Assembly: GCA_002478265.1 (NCBI GenBank)
Contig: DLNC01000010.1
Span: forward strand, 28,949-92,948
DNA: 64,000 nucleotides
Direction of reading: 5' to 3'
DNA from: Syntrophaceae bacterium UBA7520
GTDB taxonomy: Bacteria; Desulfobacterota; Syntrophia; Syntrophales; Smithellaceae
Numbering within the stretch: the stretch's first letter is position 1; every line of letters begins with the position of its first letter. This document shows positions 59,285 through 64,000 of the stretch, in pieces. Both the position numbers and the translations under genes were made by a program. The notes beneath the pieces are model-generated. The model searched no databases. It saw nothing but the letters and a program-made list of their open reading frames with translations, and was not told the origin of the DNA.

Positions 59285-60916
59285 ATGAACGGACAAAGGG
59301 CTGACGGATTTAAAATAATGAAAAATATTATGCAGATGACTTTGATGGATATATATTCGCGCGGAAAAGAATACTTGAGTAAGAAAGAAATCGTTTTAGC
59401 CGCGATCAGCGGTATTTTTCTTTTTTTGTCGTTTCCCAAGCATGGTTCGGGGGCAGTAGCTTGGCTGTCGCTTGTTCCCTTGTTTTTCGCTCTGCGGCGC
59501 AGTTCATCGCTCAAACGCGCTTTTGCCTTGGGTTTTATCTGCGGCTTTATAGCATATACAGGCATTATTTACTGGATTGCCTTTGTTGTCGTCAATTACG
59601 GCTATCTGCCGCTATACATGGGAATCTTCGTAATGCTCTTGCTGGTTTGCTATTTAAGCATTTATACTGCCCTGTTCGCGGCAGGGGTTTATTTGCTGCA
59701 AAAAAAAGTCACGCTATTGCTTGCCGCGCCGGCGCTTTGGGTTTGTCTGGAATATATAAAATCATATCTTTTTACCGGTTTTCCGTGGGAAAATCTTGGT
59801 TACTCCCAGTTTAGTAATTATTACCTTATACAAGCCGCGGATATTTTCGGCGTTTTCGGACTGTCTTTTCTGGTGGTATCAGTGAATGCGGCGATATATA
59901 TGCTCATGATCGGGCGGGAAAGAAAGAACATTGTCGGAGTGGCTGTGGTTTTTATTTTGATCGGCGCTCTTTATATTTACGGATATTTGCGTGCGGATGA
60001 TATTCGGCAGCGCATGGCTCAGGCGCCAAAACTGGAAGTATCTTTAGTGCAGGGTAATATCGATCAATCAGTGAAGTGGGATGATTTTTATCAGACAAGG
60101 ATATTGAATAAATATCTCCAGCTTTCCTCAAATAATTCTTCCCGGGAAAACGGCCTGATTGTCTGGCCGGAAACGGCGCTGCCTTTTAACTATCAGCGCG
60201 ATGTATCACGGCAAAAGCAGGTTAATAGTTTATCAGTAGAGACGAAATCCTGGTTTATCTTCGGCGCGGTAAGTTATGACTATCAGCAAAAAGCAGTGGA
60301 TTTCTTCAACAGCGCGTATTTGCTGTCGCCGGAAGGTGTAATTGCGGGCAGATACGACAAAGTTCATCTTGTTCCTTATGGTGAATATGTGCCGTTGAGA
60401 AATATTTTCCCCTTTATCAAAAAGTTAACCGCGGGCATCGGCGATTTCCGCGCCGGTGATGGGTATCGTCCGTTGAATATCGCAGACAAGAAAACAGGCA
60501 TTTTAATTTGCTATGAAGGAATTTTGCCGCATGCCGCACGGTCTTATAAATTGCAGTCTGCTTCATTGCTGGTTAATATTACTAACGATGCCTGGTTTGG
60601 CGCGACATCCGCGCCCTATCAGCATTTTTCCATGTCCTTATTTCGCGCCATTGAAACAAGATTGTATTTACTCCGATCGGCAAATACGGGTATTTCCGGG
60701 ATTGTCGACCCCACCGGATATGTGGTTGCCCAAACGAAGATTTTCGAGACGGATGTCTTACAGGGACAGGTCGGATTTCTTGATGTGCCGACTTTTTACG
60801 CGAAATTCGGCGATATTTTTGTTGCAGGATGTTATCTTTTTATTATAGTTTCTTTCTTATTGTTGGGAAAGGGAGGCAGAAATACATGGCGACAGAAAAT
60901 ATTCAGGAAGCGATAA
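59285..60916 (+). CDS. lnt: Apolipoprotein N-acyltransferase
   Basis: A 543-residue inner-membrane enzyme adding the third acyl chain to lipoproteins. About six to seven N-terminal helices (45-235) precede a nitrilase-type periplasmic domain with the catalytic triad E296 (WPETALP), K359 (YDKVHLVPYGEYVP) and C409 (ILICYEGI). A C-terminal helix ends the protein. The N-terminus is about 30 residues longer than average, so an internal ATG at 59318 or 59341 is possible. Its last 31 bp overlap the start of prfB. Confidence 0.94.
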   Translation: MNGQRADGFKIMKNIMQMTLMDIYSRGKEYLSKKEIVLAAISGIFLFLSFPKHGSGAVAWLSLVPLFFALRRSSSLKRAFALGFICGFIAYTGIIYWIAFVVVNYGYLPLYMGIFVMLLLVCYLSIYTALFAAGVYLLQKKVTLLLAAPALWVCLEYIKSYLFTGFPWENLGYSQFSNYYLIQAADIFGVFGLSFLVVSVNAAIYMLMIGRERKNIVGVAVVFILIGALYIYGYLRADDIRQRMAQAPKLEVSLVQGNIDQSVKWDDFYQTRILNKYLQLSSNNSSRENGLIVWPETALPFNYQRDVSRQKQVNSLSVETKSWFIFGAVSYDYQQKAVDFFNSAYLLSPEGVIAGRYDKVHLVPYGEYVPLRNIFPFIKKLTAGIGDFRAGDGYRPLNIADKKTGILICYEGILPHAARSYKLQSASLLVNITNDAWFGATSAPYQHFSMSLFRAIETRLYLLRSANTGISGIVDPTGYVVAQTKIFETDVLQGQVGFLDVPTFYAKFGDIFVAGCYLFIIVSFLLLGKGGRNTWRQKIFRKR

Positions 60917-62011
60917 GCTCCTTGAAAAAAAGAATTCAGAACATCGGGAAATGTCTTTGACGTTGAAGAACTTGCCCTGAAAATCAAAGACCTGGAGATG
61001 CTGTCTTTAAAGAAAGATTTCTGGGATAATCAGGCCAACGCCAGGGAAATATTGCAGAAAAAAAACAAGTATTCCGAATCTCTGGACGGCTGGCATAAAT
61101 TCAATAATCAGATAAGCGATATTGAAAATCTCTGGCAGCTTGCCTGGCAGGAGAAAGATGAATCTGTCCTTCGGGATGTGAGCGCGGAGTTTACCGCTTT
61201 GGAGGCGGCCGTAGCCCAGGAAGAATTAAAGATGATGCTTTCCAGCGAGGAAGATGCCATGAATGCTATTGTATCCATTCATGCAGGAGCGGGCGGCACG
61301 GAGGCGCAGGATTGGGCGGAAATGCTGTTACGGATGTATTTACGTTGGGCGGAAAAGAGAGGCTTTAAAACAACGATTATTGATACCCTGCCGGGTGATG
61401 AGGCAGGCATCAAAAGTGTTTCTTTCACCATGGAAGGTCCTTACGCTTACGGTTACGCCAAGGCGGAGATCGGAATTCACCGCTTGGTCAGAATATCGCC
61501 TTTTGACGCTGGTGCGCGCCGCCATACATCTTTCGCCTCTGTCTTCGTATATCCCGAGGTCGATGATGAGATAAAAATAGAAATTAACGATGAGGATTTA
61601 CGCATCGATACTTTTCGCGCCGGCGGCAAGGGAGGACAGCATGTAAATAAGACGGATTCTGCTGTGAGAATCACCCACTTGCCAACGGGAATCGTTGTGC
61701 AGTGCCAAAATGAGCGTTCTCAGCATAAAAATAAGGCGATGGCCATGAAATACCTTAAGTCACGATTGTACGAAAGGGAATTGCAGATTAAAAACGAGAA
61801 GCAGAATCAGGAAAACAAGGCAAAAAAAGATATCGCGTGGGGCAGTCAGATACGTTCCTATATTCTACACCCTTACAAAATGGTGAAGGATCACCGGACC
61901 GACATGGAAATTGGCGATGCCGGACGCGTTCTCGATGGAGACATTGATCCGTTTATTCATGCATATCTCATGAACAGGTCGGGAAGCGTACAGCAGGGAA
62001 ATAAATATTGA
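60886..62011 (+). CDS. prfB: Peptide chain release factor 2, expressed by programmed +1 frameshift
   Basis: Join 60886-60957 and 60959-62011, giving 374 residues. The first 24 codons end at CTT followed by an in-frame TGA and then C (60955-60961), the classic CUU-UGA-C slip site; GGGA a few bases upstream provides the internal Shine-Dalgarno-like element. After skipping T at 60958 the frame continues to the full protein, with SPF (VRISPFD), which reads UGA, and GGQ (RAGGKGGQHVNK). RF2 ends at UGA and UAA codons, so the shift is autoregulatory: scarce RF2 means more RF2. GGGAGG precedes the ATG. Confidence 0.95.
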
Positions 62012-62098
62012 TTTGAAATGATTTGATAAGAATGATTTTGTATATTATAAAATAAAACAACAAGTTGATGGAATAATGTTTATGAGGTGTTGAAAAAT

Positions 62099-63961
62099 AT
62101 GAAAATACTTTTAATAAACAGACCAAAATTAAAATATTCTTTTTGTCTGTATATTTTATTGTTTGTGTTTGGTTTCAGCGCGTGCACTAAACAAGTAATA
62201 ACAGATAAGAAAGCTCAGCCCAATTCAGCAGCGCATCTTGAAACGAGCTCTGCACAGGAAACGGCAGCAGCGGATAAACCAAGCAATAATGACGCAGCCG
62301 ATAAAAGACCAGCTGCGGCCTACGCGCATGCGGAGGCGGAGATCGCTTCGGACACTGAACAGGAAAAGATGGAAAAAATTCTCGCCATGCTCCACGAGGC
62401 GGACGCTTTTTGGGACAAAGGGGACGTGGATAAAACCATCAGCACCTTGGATCGCGCCTACGCGCTTCTGTTGGAAGAAAATAGCGATGCCGAGATGCCT
62501 CGCCAGAAGGATGATCTGCGTCTTTTGATTTCGAAGCGAATTTTAGCGGTCTACTCGGCGCAGCAGTCACTAACGCGTGGGAAAACATCGGAAATTCCCT
62601 TAAAAATGAATGAAGATATTGAGCGAGAAATTCGCTCGTTCCAGGGACCGGAAAGAGAATTTTTCATTTCTTCATATCAACGTGCCGGTATATACCGGGA
62701 AATAATATTAAAAGAATTGAAAATGGCGGGGATTCCGGAGGAGTTTATCTGGCTTCCTTTGGTGGAGAGTGGATATAAAATCAACGCCTTGTCGCGCGCT
62801 CGCGCGCTCGGTCTTTGGCAATTTATTCCTTCCACCGGCTACAAGTTTGGCCTGAGCCGTGATGAATGGATCGACGAACGCATGGATGCGATTAAATCCA
62901 CTCAGGCGGCGATTGCATACCTGAAAGAACTGCACGCAATGTTCGGAGATTGGTTGACGGTTTTAGCTGCATATAACTGCGGTGAGGGAAGGGTTCTGCG
63001 TGTTATTTCACGCCAGAGAATAAACTATTTTGATCGCTTCTGGGATTTGTACCGGCTTTTGCCGCAGGAAACGGCACGATATGTACCGCGATTTTTGGCT
63101 ACTTTGCATATAATTAAAGATCCGCAAAAGTACGGCTTTGAGCTTCCGCCGCAGGATACGGCTGCCTTTTCTTTTCAAGTGGTAAAAGTTGACCGTATGA
63201 TGAAACTGCAGGATATCGCCGCTTTGCTGGACGTTTCCGAAGAGATAATGTGTATTCTAAATGCCGAACTCAGGCATAAAATCACGCCGGACCGTGAGTA
63301 TAATCTGAAAATTCCCGTTAATGCCCTTGATAAGTTCGTGCAGGTAGCAGCCGACATTCCCGCGGCGGAAAAGCCTCGATTGGCGGAGAAAACATCAGTC
63401 GTACGTCATAAGGTGAAGCGAGGAGAAACGCTTTCCTCCATCGCCCAGAGATATGGTGTTTCTCTTGTTTCCCTGAGAGAACATAACAATCTGCGCGCTA
63501 ACAGCGTTTTAGTTGCCGGCAGAATATTAACCATTCCTATGCCTGGAGTACAGAAGGCGGCAGGCGCTATTTCAGTACAAAATCATAAAGAGTCCGCCAT
63601 GACCAATGACGGTCGATACCGCGTGCAAAGAGGCGACACGCTCCAGTCCATTGCCCGGCGTTTTGAAGTGTCTGTCGAGCGAATTAGGGAGATAAATAAT
63701 CTGCAGACAGACGCTATTTATGCCGGTCAGTGGATTCAGCTTAAAAATGTTCCCCAAAAAACCGCTCAGGCGAAATTAAAAAATAAAGTTTTGACCACCG
63801 AGGACATTGAGTCTTTAGGTACTGATAAATATATAGTTACTAAAGGCGATAATCTTTACCGAATTGCGCAAAAAAATAATATCGACGTTGCCAGGCTGAA
63901 AGAATTAAATAATTTGTCGGATGAAAAAATAACACCAGGTCAGATTTTAATAATCAAGTAA
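62099..63961 (+). CDS. mltD: Membrane-bound lytic murein transglycosylase D with three LysM domains
   Basis: A 620-residue lipoprotein-type enzyme. The signal FVFGFSAC has a Cys near residue 28 (weak lipobox), then a low-complexity Ala-rich linker and a helical region. The SLT domain spans about 190-360 with catalytic E223 (LPLVESGYK), GLWQFIPSTGYKFGL and AYNCGEGRVLR. Three LysM repeats follow (VKRGETLSSIAQRYGVS, VQRGDTLQSIARRFEVS and VTKGDNLYRIAQKNNID) that hold peptidoglycan. ATG at 62099 with GAGGTG 8 nt before it is preferred over GTG 62087. E. coli MltD has two LysM, so this has an extra one. Confidence 0.93.
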   Translation: MKILLINRPKLKYSFCLYILLFVFGFSACTKQVITDKKAQPNSAAHLETSSAQETAAADKPSNNDAADKRPAAAYAHAEAEIASDTEQEKMEKILAMLHEADAFWDKGDVDKTISTLDRAYALLLEENSDAEMPRQKDDLRLLISKRILAVYSAQQSLTRGKTSEIPLKMNEDIEREIRSFQGPEREFFISSYQRAGIYREIILKELKMAGIPEEFIWLPLVESGYKINALSRARALGLWQFIPSTGYKFGLSRDEWIDERMDAIKSTQAAIAYLKELHAMFGDWLTVLAAYNCGEGRVLRVISRQRINYFDRFWDLYRLLPQETARYVPRFLATLHIIKDPQKYGFELPPQDTAAFSFQVVKVDRMMKLQDIAALLDVSEEIMCILNAELRHKITPDREYNLKIPVNALDKFVQVAADIPAAEKPRLAEKTSVVRHKVKRGETLSSIAQRYGVSLVSLREHNNLRANSVLVAGRILTIPMPGVQKAAGAISVQNHKESAMTNDGRYRVQRGDTLQSIARRFEVSVERIREINNLQTDAIYAGQWIQLKNVPQKTAQAKLKNKVLTTEDIESLGTDKYIVTKGDNLYRIAQKNNIDVARLKELNNLSDEKITPGQILIIK

Positions 63962-64000
63962 TTTTGAAAATTATTTTTTCTGTTAGTAGCAAATAGAAAA

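Overview
The window reads as a chromosomal segment of a strictly anaerobic, syntrophic or fermentative deltaproteobacterium (Desulfobacterota; Syntrophus/Smithella-like is my best guess). That rests on gene content, not on a search: a biotin-dependent acyl-CoA carboxyltransferase, a giant 2-hydroxyacyl-CoA dehydratase-type activase, a four-subunit 2-oxoacid:ferredoxin oxidoreductase, a Cam-type gamma carbonic anhydrase, a siroheme-decarboxylase-like gene beside hemL (alternative heme route), and an F0 cluster of the atpZ-atpI-atpB type. Most of the window is dense housekeeping sequence with short gaps; the only clearly accessory patch is the first 1.3 kb.

Layout. 1-1.3 kb: the 3' end of an unknown membrane gene, a vapBC toxin-antitoxin pair, a frameshifted second copy of the same 3' end, and a TA-flanked inverted-repeat element. 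1.3-6.9 kb: beta-propeller protein, acyl-CoA carboxyltransferase, truA, rfbD, exported LPP20-like protein. 7-17.8 kb: mutL-miaA, valS with a long leader, nadC, ndk, birA-coaX-coaE, carbonic anhydrase, a zinc-ribbon/J-domain protein. 17.8-28.7 kb (mostly minus): mobA, dehydratase activase, atpB-atpI-atpZ, fcl, gmd, hemL, Ahb-like gene, and atpE on the plus strand. 28.8-33.5 kb (minus): release-factor-like gene, ACT protein, the oxidoreductase operon, ribD. 33.6-34.8 kb: rfbA-rfbC. 34.8-42.6 kb: a type IV pilus locus. 42.7-50.6 kb: small ORF, tatD, queC-queE, amino-acid permease, two exported methyltransferases, mgtE, an ATP-grasp ligase. 50.7-64 kb: tRNA-Pro, HD-GYP protein, tRNA-Leu, tig-clpP-clpX-lon, tRNA-Val, tRNA-Asp, radical SAM protein, lnt-prfB (programmed frameshift) and mltD.

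The most coherent system is the pilus locus: a sigma70-type promoter and a cyclic-di-GMP-I (GEMM) riboswitch precede the prepilin peptidase; a near-consensus sigma54 promoter precedes four minor-pilin-type genes, an overlooked 50-residue exported acidic peptide and a PilY1-type adhesin; then come a 57-residue cysteine-rich protein and a PilZ c-di-GMP receptor. About 8 kb further on is an HD-GYP phosphodiesterase whose receiver domain has lost its phospho-acceptor Asp. Together this suggests pilus production wired to c-di-GMP at both RNA and protein level.

No CRISPR array, rRNA, prophage or intact insertion sequence was seen. Gene-free stretches are short. The longest (50642-51005, 51999-52342 and 57978-58380) contain the tRNAs and their promoters; 9764-10011 is the valS leader, 45114-45349 holds the permease promoter, and 28138-28347 holds the atpE promoter.
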